DNA of 24,744 nucleotides, from assembly GCA_964358485.1 (NCBI GenBank), contig CAYHPY010000052.1, forward strand, positions 1-24,744, given 5' to 3'. The position numbers and the translations under genes are program-made. Shown here in pieces: positions 1-7,235 of this stretch. The notes under the pieces are model-generated. The model did no database searches, was not told the DNA's origin, and was given only the letters and a program-made list of their open reading frames with translations. The DNA comes from CAYHPY01 sp964358485. Lineage in GTDB: Bacteria > Elusimicrobiota > Elusimicrobia > UBA1565 > UBA9628. Every line of letters starts with the position of its first letter. Positions within the stretch are counted from its first letter, which is position 1.

Positions 1-247
1 TGTGGGAGCCGGTGCCGCCGGAGTTGTGGAGGTAGTTGGCGTGCTGGGCCGGGGCCGGGGTGGCTTTGAGCAGGGCGGCGCCGATGATGCCCAGGGCGGC
101 GGCGGTTTTGACCACGTTTTCCTTCGTGATCTTTCCCTCTTCGCTGCTCAAGAACACCGAGGCGTCCTTTTTCAACTGGGGCAGGAGCTTGCCCTTCTTG
201 GCCTTGCCCTTGCCGTTTTTCCCGTCCTTGCCGTTCTTCTTTGCCAT
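1..247 (-). CDS. HxsA-like candidate substrate peptide of the Hxs radical SAM system (5' part; cut by window edge)
   Basis: The ATG at 247 follows a strong GGGAGG ribosome site 5 nt upstream, 26 nt after the preceding HxsB stop. The visible 82 residues have three parts. Residues 2-27 are Lys/Gly/Asn-rich. Residues 31-42 (VFLSSEEGKITK) lead into a hydrophobic helix at about 44-61. A small-residue stretch ending APAQ then precedes a His-rich start: H69, H74-N-S76 (a His-Xaa-Ser triplet) and GSH at 80-82. HxsA proteins are peptides with His-Xaa-Ser repeats modified by paired radical SAM enzymes. The position as last gene of the operon, the HNS triplet and the leader-then-His layout fit that role. 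The repeat region lies beyond base 1, so the assignment is an inference. The basic N-terminus alone could also suggest a DNA-binding tail, but the hydrophobic helix argues against that. Confidence 0.6.
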   Translation of the reverse strand, partial: MAKKNGKDGKNGKGKAKKGKLLPQLKKDASVFLSSEEGKITKENVVKTAAALGIIGAALLKATPAPAQHANYLHNSGGTGSH

Positions 248-273
248 TGCGACCTCCCTGATTTTTCCGGCGC

Positions 274-1728
274 TTACCGGGTTCTGTATTCCAACCAGGA
301 CTCCAGCACCCTCCGGGCGCCCGGGTCCTCCAGCTTCCTGTTGAGAATGTCGAAAATCCCCATCATCTTCTCGCACCAACCGTTGGAGGGCATCTGCCCC
401 CAGAGGCTGGCTTGCGTCTCGAAATTATAGACCGGCATGACGGTGCAGGATTTCTGATAGGCGCATTGAAAGCACATCGGCTGGCCGCCCGTGCTCGCGG
501 CCAGCGCCGCGGCCTTGACCGTGGGATGGTCCAGCAGGTCGCCCAGGCGCGCCCCGGCGGCGTTGCCCAGCTTGAAGAATTCGTCGCCCTCGTTGGCCAG
601 GAGGCGCGCGTCCTCGCCGGTGTAGACGTCCCCGTTCCAGTTATAGGCCAGCCGCGCCAGGCCGTCGGCGTTGGGGAAGCGCCAATGCTCCCCCTCCAGC
701 ATCCGCAGCAGCAGGATCATCGCCATTTTTTCGTAGACCTTGACCCCCTTGAGGTTCAAGGCGATGGCGTAGTCCAAAGTCCGCTCGTAAAATTCCAGGT
801 ACTCGGCGGAAGTGTAGCCGATCTTGGACCAGCTCCGGCGGGCGAAACCCACGGGGTCCAGGGGGCCGAGCTGGATGCGCTCCAGACCCAGGCCCACCAA
901 TTGATCAACGATGGCCTGGTGATGGCCGAAGGAATTGCGGGTGACGGTGCAGATCGCGTTGGGGGAGTCGGCCTTGGCTCCGGCCTTGCGGCGCTCCTGA
1001 ATCCGGCGCAGGCCCGCCGTGACCTGCTCATGGGTGTTGCCTCCCCAAAAAACCCGATTGGCGTTGTGCACTTCGGCGGGCCCGTCCAGGGAGGTGCAGA
1101 AGGAGACGCCCTGTTCCAATAGAAAATCGATTTTTTCGTCGTCGAGCAGGCTGAAGTTCGAGATCAGGCCCAGGTGCAGGGTCTTGCCGTGGGCTTCGTT
1201 CTTTTTGCGGGCGTACCGGGTGATGAACTTGACCACGGGCCAATTCAAGAGCGGCTCCCCCCCCTGGAACTCGATCATCAAGGTCGGGCTGGGGCTCTGG
1301 AAAATAAGATCCACGACCGCCTGCGCGGTCTCGGGCGTCATGTCCATGTCCGTCCGGGAGGGATCCACCACGCTGGCGTGGCAGTAGAGGCATTTGAAAT
1401 TGCAGCGCAGGGTCACGACCACGGTGTGCACGTTGGGGCCGCGCCAATCCAGCAGGTTGCGCCGAAGAGATTCTTCCGCCAGGCCCCGGAAGTCCTGCCG
1501 GTTGCGCAAAAAACCCTTGTCGGCCAATTCCTTGCCCAAATCCTCTTCGGCCGAGACCTTGCCCGAAAGATAGCGGCGGTAATCCGCCTCGGAGAGGACC
1601 GCGGAACGGCCGCCTTCCGCGGTGACCAAAACCTTGCCGCCGAGCGCGCGGAATTGGTGCGCGGCCACGGTCTCCGGATCGGGCCCCGGAAGGCCGGCCA
1701 GGGCCGTCAGGCGGGAAGTCTCAACCAC
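274..1728 (-). CDS. hxsB: Radical SAM maturase HxsB (second intact copy)
   Basis: This 484-residue protein resembles the HxsB radical SAM maturase family. The 4Fe-4S/SAM motif is C109-x3-C113-x2-C116, followed by IEFQGGEPLLNWPVVKF, a highly typical HxsB stretch containing the SAM-binding GGEP. The C-terminal auxiliary-cluster cysteines are C419, C422, C428 and C452. Residues 1-100 form a family-typical N-terminal region that may bind the substrate leader or the HxsD partner. It starts with GTG at 1728, which overlaps the HxsD stop by 8 nt and has GGAGG 6 nt upstream. It closely resembles the intact copy at 2200-3759, sharing CHxSVVDPSRTDxDM and the same C-terminal layout, so a duplication is likely. 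It probably installs a radical-generated crosslink or other modification on the His-Xaa-Ser peptide encoded just downstream. The chemistry cannot be read from sequence. Confidence 0.88.
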   Translation of the reverse strand: MVETSRLTALAGLPGPDPETVAAHQFRALGGKVLVTAEGGRSAVLSEADYRRYLSGKVSAEEDLGKELADKGFLRNRQDFRGLAEESLRRNLLDWRGPNVHTVVVTLRCNFKCLYCHASVVDPSRTDMDMTPETAQAVVDLIFQSPSPTLMIEFQGGEPLLNWPVVKFITRYARKKNEAHGKTLHLGLISNFSLLDDEKIDFLLEQGVSFCTSLDGPAEVHNANRVFWGGNTHEQVTAGLRRIQERRKAGAKADSPNAICTVTRNSFGHHQAIVDQLVGLGLERIQLGPLDPVGFARRSWSKIGYTSAEYLEFYERTLDYAIALNLKGVKVYEKMAMILLLRMLEGEHWRFPNADGLARLAYNWNGDVYTGEDARLLANEGDEFFKLGNAAGARLGDLLDHPTVKAAALAASTGGQPMCFQCAYQKSCTVMPVYNFETQASLWGQMPSNGWCEKMMGIFDILNRKLEDPGARRVLESWLEYRTR

Positions 1729-2203
1729 CCTTCTCCTCCGGGGCCGGCGGCAGGGGGTTGCCCTGCGGCGGGAGCTTCTTGGGCATGGTGCGCTTGATCT
1801 CGGCGGCGGTTTCCCTCATCAGGGCGGCCACCTCGGCCTGGAATTCCGGCGTGCGCTCGGCCGCCGGGGGCTCGGGCGGGGCCTCGCCTCCCCGGGCGGC
1901 GAAGATGGTCTGGGTCAGGATGAGTTGGGTGATCTTCTGGTTGAAGCGCCCGACCACGCGGCGGTATTCCTGATTCAGGAGCTCGTTGAGAAATTCCCCG
2001 CCGAGCCGACGCAGGGCCGCCGCGTCCTGGCCGCGTTTCTTGGCCTCCAGCGTGATCGCGAAGGCGCGGGGCTTTTCCTCCAGGTAGGCTTCCGCCTGGG
2101 AGGCGAAGACCCGGGCGGCGATCTCCAGGCTCTCGCGGGCGTAGACGCCCCGGGAAAGCTCGGTCGAGACGCTGCCATCCTTCAAGTCGGTGGAAAGCTT
2201 CAT
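1721..2203 (-). CDS. hxsD: HxsD-family partner protein (beta subtype, copy 2)
   Basis: A 160-residue protein with the HxsD hallmark GEFLNELLNQEYRR at about residues 73-86. This matches the family signature that I recall as LLNDYxLRE. The ATG at 2203 overlaps the upstream HxsB stop as ATGA, and its own stop overlaps the next HxsB start, so it is made in step with both enzymes. HxsD proteins have no known catalytic motif and always accompany HxsB/HxsC; a partner or peptide-recognition role is inference. The core (residues 1-105) pairs with the HxsD-like protein at 5463-5876: both have Y-x-(R/K)-ESLE-x-A near the start and YLE-x-(K/R)-P-(R/K)-x-F in the middle. I therefore call both the beta subtype. 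The tail (about 106-160) is Pro/Glu-rich and probably helical. No signal peptide or membrane segment is present. Confidence 0.78.
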   Translation of the reverse strand: MKLSTDLKDGSVSTELSRGVYARESLEIAARVFASQAEAYLEEKPRAFAITLEAKKRGQDAAALRRLGGEFLNELLNQEYRRVVGRFNQKITQLILTQTIFAARGGEAPPEPPAAERTPEFQAEVAALMRETAAEIKRTMPKKLPPQGNPLPPAPEEKGG

Positions 2204-3759
2204 TTCACGCTCCTGGCCGCCGGCGTTTTTTTCGCGGTCTGCGCCTGCGGGGTTCCGGGCGCGGCGGCGTCGTTTTCCTGCCACCGGCACTGGTCGCGCT
2301 CCATCCAACGGTCGAAGATGACGCGGTTTTTCGGATCGCGCAGGCGCGAGAAGATCACGTCGAAAATCCCCATGTGGGAAAAACACCAGGCGCTGGAGGG
2401 CATCTGGCCGTAGGTGCTCCGCTGGGTTTCGTAGTGGAACACCGGGCAGATGCCGCAATAGGGCTTGTAGGCGCACTGGGAGCACATCGGCTGGCTGTCG
2501 AGGATCGAAGAGGACACGCAGGCCCGGGTGGTCGGATGCGCCAGAACCTCGGCCCAGGAATTCTTGAAGACTTGGCCGACCTTGAAAAGCGGGTCGCCCT
2601 GGTGGTCCACCATGCGGGCCTCGTCGCTGACGAAAATCTCCCCGTTGTAATTGTAGGCCAGGCAGCCCAATACGGCCCCGGCCGGAGAGCGCAGGTCCAT
2701 GAAGCCGGGGTCCTCGCCCCGGACGATCTTGGCCAGCAGGATCAGGGCGTTGCGCTCCATGATGTCCTGGCCTTTGCGGTTGAGGTCCAGGACGTAGTCC
2801 AAGGTCTCCCCGTAGAACTTGATGAACTCCGCGGCGGTGTAGCCGATCTGCCCCCAAACCCGCTTGGCGTAGCCGATCGGAGAGAGGGGACGGATGAAAA
2901 TCTGCTCCAGCCCCAACTCCCGGTAGAGGTCCACGATGGCCCGGCCATGGGGAAAGGAGAATCGGGTGGTCGTCATCAGCGCCCCCGGGAGATACGGCTT
3001 GCGCTCGCTTTCCCGGCTGCAGCGCGCCTGGATGTTTTTGAGCCAGGCGACGACTTTGGGCTGGGCCTCGCCCCCGCCGAGAAAGGGGCGATTGAGGTTG
3101 TGAAGCTCCGCGGGACCGTCCAAGGAGGTGCAGATGGAGACATGGTTGTCGACGAGGAAGTCGAGCTTGTCCTCGGTCATCAGGGTGAAATTGGTCACCA
3201 GCGCGATGAGGACTTTGCGCCCCGAGAGCGCGGCCTTGCGCTGGGCGTAGCGGGTCACGAACTTGACCACGGGCCAGTTGAGGAGGGGCTCGCCTCCCTG
3301 GAATTCGATGCAGATGGTTTTATTCGGCGTCTCGAAGATGAAGTCCACCGTCCGCTTGGCCGTCTCAAGGTCCATGTCGGTATCGGTCCGGGACGGGTCC
3401 ACCACGCTCGAATGGCAATACTGGCACTTCTGGTTGCAGCGGAGGGTGACCACCATCATGTGCAGGCTGGGGCCATTGAACCAGTGGAAGGCGTTTTTCT
3501 TGACGTAGGAGGTCGCCAGCGCGGGGAAATCCAAACAGCCGCGCAGAAATCCCCGCTTCTCCAGCTCGGGGTGAAGCGGATGCTCGGGCCCCAGCCCGCC
3601 GTCCATGAGCTTGCGGAAATCCGCGGGTTCCAGCATGAAGTAATGGCCCCAGTCGTTGGTCAGCAGGAACCAGCCCCCCATGTCCCGGAAATTGAAGGCC
3701 GCGAGATTTTCCGGCGAGGCTTGCCGCGGGCGAAACGCCAGGGAAGTCAGACGGCTCAT
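2200..3759 (-). CDS. hxsB: Radical SAM maturase HxsB (first intact copy)
   Basis: This is the most canonical HxsB of the window, at 519 residues. An N-terminal region (1-100) is followed by VTLRC108NQKC112QYC115, the radical SAM CX3CX2C motif. GGEP is at 155-158 within IEFQGGEPLLNWPVVKF, and TSLDGPAELHNLNRP lies at 211-225. The auxiliary-cluster cysteines near the end are C426, C429, C435 and C438, plus C459 (PMCSQCAYKPYCGICPVFH). The ATG at 3759 overlaps the HxsD stop as ATGA; a longer in-frame opening upstream overlaps HxsD and is rejected. A Pro/Ala/Lys tail of about 30 residues follows the conserved end. As a twin-cluster radical SAM enzyme it should cleave SAM reductively and use an auxiliary cluster during peptide modification. 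Substrate and product remain inferred from the operon. Confidence 0.9.
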   Translation of the reverse strand: MSRLTSLAFRPRQASPENLAAFNFRDMGGWFLLTNDWGHYFMLEPADFRKLMDGGLGPEHPLHPELEKRGFLRGCLDFPALATSYVKKNAFHWFNGPSLHMMVVTLRCNQKCQYCHSSVVDPSRTDTDMDLETAKRTVDFIFETPNKTICIEFQGGEPLLNWPVVKFVTRYAQRKAALSGRKVLIALVTNFTLMTEDKLDFLVDNHVSICTSLDGPAELHNLNRPFLGGGEAQPKVVAWLKNIQARCSRESERKPYLPGALMTTTRFSFPHGRAIVDLYRELGLEQIFIRPLSPIGYAKRVWGQIGYTAAEFIKFYGETLDYVLDLNRKGQDIMERNALILLAKIVRGEDPGFMDLRSPAGAVLGCLAYNYNGEIFVSDEARMVDHQGDPLFKVGQVFKNSWAEVLAHPTTRACVSSSILDSQPMCSQCAYKPYCGICPVFHYETQRSTYGQMPSSAWCFSHMGIFDVIFSRLRDPKNRVIFDRWMERDQCRWQENDAAAPGTPQAQTAKKTPAARSVK

Positions 3760-4358
3760 GCGGCGGAACCGCCCCCTTTCGCGGCCCCGGAGCCTTTGGC
3801 GGAGGCCCCCGCGGTCCGGGCGGATTGTTTCTCCTCCCAGGTGGCGGCGATGTTCTTGGGATCCTTGGGGGTTTTTTTCTCGTTGAGGGTCTTGATTTCG
3901 TCCTCGACCTCGGCGATGAGCCGCTCGATTTCCTTGCGCTGCTCGTCGGATAGCTGATCGGCCGCAGGGGCGTCGGCGGCGGGGGCGGGCAGACGGCCGT
4001 TGGCCAAAAGCACGGCCTGCTCGGTGACGAACTCCCGGATCGGCTGATTGAGCTTGGCGATGGCCCAACGCACCTTCTGGGATCCCAACTCAAGCCGAAA
4101 GGTTTCTCCCAGCGCCTTGAGGCTTTTCGCGTCCCCGCCCGCTTTCGGGGACAGGCTGACCCGGAGTTTTTTCTCCCGGTCGCCTTCCAGTAAAACAAAG
4201 GCTCGATCGGTCAGCAAGTAGGCGGCGCCGAGGATGGGCTCCAGTCCCTCAGCGGAAACGGAGAGTTCGAAGGAAACCGATTCCGACTTTGCGTCGATTT
4301 TCCCGGAGGAAACGGTGGATTTATTGGCAGGTTTGTTCGCCATTTTCGGGTGTCCCAT
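3756..4358 (-). CDS. HxsD-like partner protein (alpha subtype, copy 2)
   Basis: A 200-residue soluble protein resembling HxsD. Residues about 28-80 form a beta-rich core (VSFELSVSAEGLEPI, then DRAFVLLEGD, then LRVSLSPKAGG), followed by the helical GETFRLELGSQKVRW-A segment at the position of the HxsD signature. It differs from the beta subtype by a charged helical stretch (about 135-165) and a tail motif DPKNIAATWEE that recurs as DPLGIRRHWDE in the protein at 5873-6295. The start is ATG 4358 with AGGA 6 nt upstream; ATG 4343 (MANKP) is an alternative. It is separated from the upstream gene by 43 nt, the largest gap of the operon, which holds a candidate promoter. Its stop overlaps HxsB as ATGA. 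The end is Ala/Gly/Lys-rich and looks disordered. Function is unknown beyond being a probable HxsB partner. Confidence 0.7.
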   Translation of the reverse strand: MGHPKMANKPANKSTVSSGKIDAKSESVSFELSVSAEGLEPILGAAYLLTDRAFVLLEGDREKKLRVSLSPKAGGDAKSLKALGETFRLELGSQKVRWAIAKLNQPIREFVTEQAVLLANGRLPAPAADAPAADQLSDEQRKEIERLIAEVEDEIKTLNEKKTPKDPKNIAATWEEKQSARTAGASAKGSGAAKGGGSAA

Positions 4359-4376
4359 TTACGATCCTATTAAGAA

Positions 4377-4385
4377 AGTGTAACA
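4377..4385 (-). promoter_or_regulatory. Candidate internal extended -10 promoter (TGT-TACACT)
   Basis: On the minus strand TGT-TACACT lies in the 43-nt gap after the degenerate HxsB and 18 nt before the HxsD-like ATG at 4358. It resembles the extended -10 boxes found at three other gene starts here (TGT-TATAAT, TGT-TATAAT, TGT-TATACT). It would let the last five genes (HxsD, HxsB, HxsD, HxsB, HxsA-like) be transcribed apart from the rest. No clear -35 is visible. Confidence 0.4.
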
Positions 4386-4401
4386 GGTTCCCCGTCGCAT
4401 G

Positions 4402-5466
4402 TCAAACGGCCCAGGTTTTCAGAAAAGGGCCGTTTTCGGGGTCGGCGAGGCGCGCGAAAATCACGCCCGCCAAAGACATTTGGAGGGAACAGAGGGGGCT
4501 GGAGGGCATCCGCCCCCAAATCGTCCCTTGGGCCCGAAGATTCCCGGACGCCGGAAGGGCGCAGGAGTCCTTGTAGAGACACTGCGCGCACCACGGCTGG
4601 TTCTCCCCCCAGGCCGCGGCGATGATGGCGCGAGCGACCGGAGACTTGGCGAGGTCTTGCCACATGTTCCCCGGCAAGGTCGCCAGGCGCAGGACGCAAT
4701 CTCCCGTGTCGGAGAGCGCCGCGTCCTCGCTGGAAAACACGCCGCCGCCGGGCTCGTAAGCCAGCTCGTTGAGCAGGTCCAGGCCCGGGATCTTCCAACG
4801 CGTCCGCCCCAGGGCGGCCGCGGCCCAGACCTCCCGGATCGGCGCGCCCTCGCGGGCGTGTTCGAGAAGGCGGTCGAGAACAACGGAATAAAAGCCAAGG
4901 AACTTTTCCCGGCCCTTCGGACCGGGAATGGAGTTCTCGGGCCGGACCAAAACCTCGCTCCAGCCGGCGGCGACCCATTGGTCCGCCCACCGGGCGGGTT
5001 CCCGCGCGTCGGAGGCGACCAGGCAAAGGCCCTGCGCCGCGCCGGGGGGTTCGCCCTTGCCGGGGGCTCCCGAAATCCGGCAGACCGTCTTCCACGCCAC
5101 CCGATGCTCGCCCAGGAAACGGGAGCGGGGGCCCTTGGGAAGCTTGACGCCGCGGAAAGTCAACGCCGCTGGGCGGCGGACCCACTCGGCCTTGCGTTCG
5201 GCGTATTGGACCAGATACCAAAGGACCGGCCAAACGGCGTCGGGCTCTTCGGCCGCCAGCTCCAGGCGCAGCGGCCCCCGCCCGGAGGCGGCCGCGAAGT
5301 CCACGGCCAGCCGCGCCGTTTCCAAGGACATCCGCTCTCCGCCGCGGTCGAGAAGGAAAACATGGCGTTCCGGACCCGGCCAAGCCAGGAGGCTCCGTTC
5401 CGCGAGCTCCGGGGCGGTCTCGGCCGGGGAGGCCATGGACGGTTCCGGGAACTTCAGGCGGCTCAA
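4402..5466 (-). CDS. Degenerate HxsB paralogue lacking the radical SAM cysteines
   Basis: A 354-residue open frame aligns with HxsB by eye, but its catalytic centre is missing. The N-terminal ~80 residues of HxsB are absent. LAERSLLAWPGPERHVFLL (22-39) corresponds to the stretch just before the CX3CX2C loop, but the next residues, DRGGERMSLETARLAVDF, jump past the loop entirely. FQGGEPLLN has become AAEEPDAVW. The C-terminal half is kept: Y-E-P-GGGVFSSEDA, C293, C296, C302 and C326, then GRMPSSPLCSLQMSLAGVIFARLADPEN, as in true HxsB. It starts with TTG 5466, overlapping the HxsD stop as TTGA, with GAGGGGG 6 nt upstream. The frame is intact and coupled, so it looks like a maintained pseudoenzyme and not a decaying gene. 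A scaffold, substrate-binding or electron-relay role is speculation. Confidence 0.8.
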   Translation of the reverse strand: MSRLKFPEPSMASPAETAPELAERSLLAWPGPERHVFLLDRGGERMSLETARLAVDFAAASGRGPLRLELAAEEPDAVWPVLWYLVQYAERKAEWVRRPAALTFRGVKLPKGPRSRFLGEHRVAWKTVCRISGAPGKGEPPGAAQGLCLVASDAREPARWADQWVAAGWSEVLVRPENSIPGPKGREKFLGFYSVVLDRLLEHAREGAPIREVWAAAALGRTRWKIPGLDLLNELAYEPGGGVFSSEDAALSDTGDCVLRLATLPGNMWQDLAKSPVARAIIAAAWGENQPWCAQCLYKDSCALPASGNLRAQGTIWGRMPSSPLCSLQMSLAGVIFARLADPENGPFLKTWAV

Positions 5467-5876
5467 GCGGCGCCCCCCTCGCCGTTCTTGGCCTGTTGCA
5501 GAATCCGGTGCGCGTCTTCGGCCCGATCCAGGGCAACCTGAGGCTCCAATTGTTCCAGGGGATCCGGCCGGGGAGATGGAAAACCCCGCTCGAAAACCAA
5601 TGACAGGGCGGGGCCCGTGAACTCCTGTTGGGCCCGGATCACGTCCTGGCGGTAGGCGTGGTTGAGAGCCTCGCTGAGGAACTCCCCGGCCGCCGACCGC
5701 GCGGCGGGGGCTCCTTTTCGGCCCTTGAGCTCCAAGGTCACCACAAACTCTTTAGGCCGGGCCTCCAAATACACGTCGGCGACGGCCGAGAGGCTCATCG
5801 CCGCGGCCTCCAGGCTCTCTTTTTTATAATGAACCCTGGAGAAACGAAGGACGGCGCCGCCCGGGTTGACCTTCAC
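5463..5876 (-). CDS. hxsD: HxsD-family partner protein (beta subtype, copy 1)
   Basis: A 137-residue protein with GEFLSEALNHAYRQDV at about 68-83, matching the HxsD signature region. YKKESLEAAAM and YLEARPKEFVVTLELK upstream parallel the HxsD at 1721-2203. The preferred start is GTG 5876, which overlaps the upstream stop as GTGA and has GGAG 8 nt upstream; a TTG at 5903 would add nine residues. The stop overlaps the TTG of the degenerate HxsB. The tail (about 103-137) is Pro/Gln/Glu-rich. It belongs to the same coupled series as the other HxsD-like proteins. Pairing with a dead HxsB, while the other beta copy pairs with a live one, suggests the complex architecture is kept even where catalysis is lost. 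Confidence 0.72.
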   Translation of the reverse strand: MKVNPGGAVLRFSRVHYKKESLEAAAMSLSAVADVYLEARPKEFVVTLELKGRKGAPAARSAAGEFLSEALNHAYRQDVIRAQQEFTGPALSLVFERGFPSPRPDPLEQLEPQVALDRAEDAHRILQQAKNGEGGAA

Positions 5877-6295
5877 TTTCGCCGCTCCGGGTTCTCGTCC
5901 CAATGGCGGCGGATCCCCAACGGATCGGAGGCGGAGGGGCCGCCCTCGTCGACCAACGCGGCGATTCGCGCGGCGTCTTCCTTGGGAAGCCGCGGAAAAT
6001 CCTCGGGGCCCGCGGCCGCGGCCCCCGCCACCGCCAACGCCAAGGCCTCGACTTTTCCCCGAACTCCGGCGCGCAGGATTTTCCAGCGCCGAACCTGCTC
6101 CGCGTACTCCAATTTAAATTGGGCGGCGAGCTTGCCCCCGCCGCCGTCCCGCGGCCAAAGCGCGGCCTCTCCGGCCCCGGGCCCCAGCAGGACGAAGGCG
6201 GTTTCCGTCAGGGCGAAGGCCGCCCCGCGAAAAGCCAGGGGATCGGGCCGGTTCACCTTGACCCGGACGGACTCAGGGTTTGAGGGCTTGCTCAT
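5873..6295 (-). CDS. HxsD-like partner protein (alpha subtype, copy 1)
   Basis: A 140-residue protein sharing the layout of the HxsD-like protein at 3756-4358. It has a strand-rich core with ALTETAFVLLGPG (compare LLTDRAFVLLEGD), a helix AAQFKLEYAEQVRRW-K (compare GETFRLELGSQKVRW-A), and the tail DPLGIRRHWDE (compare DPKNIAATWEE). The ATG at 6295 lies 23 nt inside the end of the hxsC-like gene; a TTG at 6301 is also possible. No good ribosome site precedes either, so translation probably depends on coupling. It is directly followed by a beta-type HxsD, with no HxsB between them. Similarity to HxsD is weak and rests mainly on position and shared pattern, so the family call is moderate. Confidence 0.62.
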   Translation of the reverse strand: MSKPSNPESVRVKVNRPDPLAFRGAAFALTETAFVLLGPGAGEAALWPRDGGGGKLAAQFKLEYAEQVRRWKILRAGVRGKVEALALAVAGAAAAGPEDFPRLPKEDAARIAALVDEGGPSASDPLGIRRHWDENPERRK

Positions 6296-7235
6296 GGACA
6301 AGGGAGACCGGGTGGTAGGGGTCGCCGCTCAGCTCGACGGGGCGCGGCGTCGTGATCGGAATGATGTCCTTGGGGTCCCCGTTCTTGATATAACTGCGAT
6401 GCACCCCGACGCATTGATTCTTGTAAAGGCAGCGGGTCCGGCAGCCCTCCAGAAAGGTCACTTTGAAAGGCGCGAGGGTATTCCAGACGAAGGGCCACAA
6501 GGGGGTCGCCACCGCGCACAAGGCGAAGTGATAAAGGCGCGCGTCCCGGAAGCGCCGGAGCTTGTCGATGTTGCGCAGCAGATGCCCGGCGACCTCGGAC
6601 ATGGGCATGGCCAGGCGGTCGCGGTAGCGCTCGGCGAAGCCCTCCAATTCTTCGAACAAAAAGACCACCCGGTCCACCCAGGGGAACTCGGCCAGGAGAT
6701 AGTCCAGCAGGCCGTCCAAATAACGGACCTGCACTTTCGTCATGATCACCCGGATTTCCACCCTTTGCCCGGGCAGGCGGTGGCGCTCCAAATGGCGCAG
6801 GCCCTGCGTGGTCTGCTCGAAGCTCTTCGGGGTCCGTGAAATGCTTTCGTGGGTCTTGGCGTCGTAGCCGAACATGGGGACCGCGATCTCGAAGGGAGTG
6901 CGGGCGATCCCGCAGGTCCGCCGGGCGAAATCCTCATAGGCGAACATCCGGCCGTTGGAGAGCAGGCGCACCAGAATCCCCGGAAATTCCGTCCGGATCA
7001 AGGCCAGGATTTTCAGGAATTCGGGGTGGGCGGTGGGCTCGCCGCCGGTCAGGTTGAAATAGTCGCGGACCTCGTCGAATTTGACGAAGGTCCGCATGCC
7101 CTGCTTGTACTCGGCGAGCTTCCGCTTGATTTCCTCGAAGGAATACTGGGCGACGGTGTCGCGGAAGCCCTCCACCGGGTTGGAACAGAACACGCAGGCG
7201 ATGTTGCACTGCGGCCAGATCGGGAAATCGGGCAT
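6273..7235 (-). CDS. hxsC: HxsC-like radical SAM maturase
   Basis: A 320-residue radical SAM protein with C10-x3-C14-x2-C17 almost at the N-terminus. LTGGEPTAHPEF is the SAM-binding strand, followed by RLLSNGRMFAYEDFARR. The region PMFGYDAKTHESISRTPKSFEQT, then a V-E-I-R-V-I strand and FPWVDRVVFLFEELEGFAERY, follows the order I know from HxsC. So does the late ATPLWPFVWNTLAPFK segment before C265, C269 and C275. The ATG at 7235 overlaps the upstream stop as TGATG; a further upstream Met is disfavoured. HxsC is the second radical SAM enzyme of Hxs systems and normally acts with HxsB on the same repeat peptide. It is only one copy here, against three HxsB-like genes. A generic radical SAM/SPASM-like protein is the alternative. 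Confidence 0.65.
   Translation of the reverse strand: MPDFPIWPQCNIACVFCSNPVEGFRDTVAQYSFEEIKRKLAEYKQGMRTFVKFDEVRDYFNLTGGEPTAHPEFLKILALIRTEFPGILVRLLSNGRMFAYEDFARRTCGIARTPFEIAVPMFGYDAKTHESISRTPKSFEQTTQGLRHLERHRLPGQRVEIRVIMTKVQVRYLDGLLDYLLAEFPWVDRVVFLFEELEGFAERYRDRLAMPMSEVAGHLLRNIDKLRRFRDARLYHFALCAVATPLWPFVWNTLAPFKVTFLEGCRTRCLYKNQCVGVHRSYIKNGDPKDIIPITTPRPVELSGDPYHPVSLVHEQALKP

Noticed and set aside
2374..3957. A 527-residue plus-strand open frame opposite HxsB
   Set aside because: It is the reverse-strand shadow of a clear HxsB with cluster cysteines; the long opening follows from high GC content.
3760..4068. An N-terminal extension making HxsB 622 residues
   Set aside because: It would overlap the whole end of the HxsD-like gene; the ATGA overlap at 3759 gives the normal HxsB start.
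4399..5541. A 380-residue plus-strand open frame opposite the degenerate HxsB
   Set aside because: It is low-complexity Arg/Gly/Pro-rich sequence with no motif, while the minus frame aligns with HxsB and is coupled to its neighbours.
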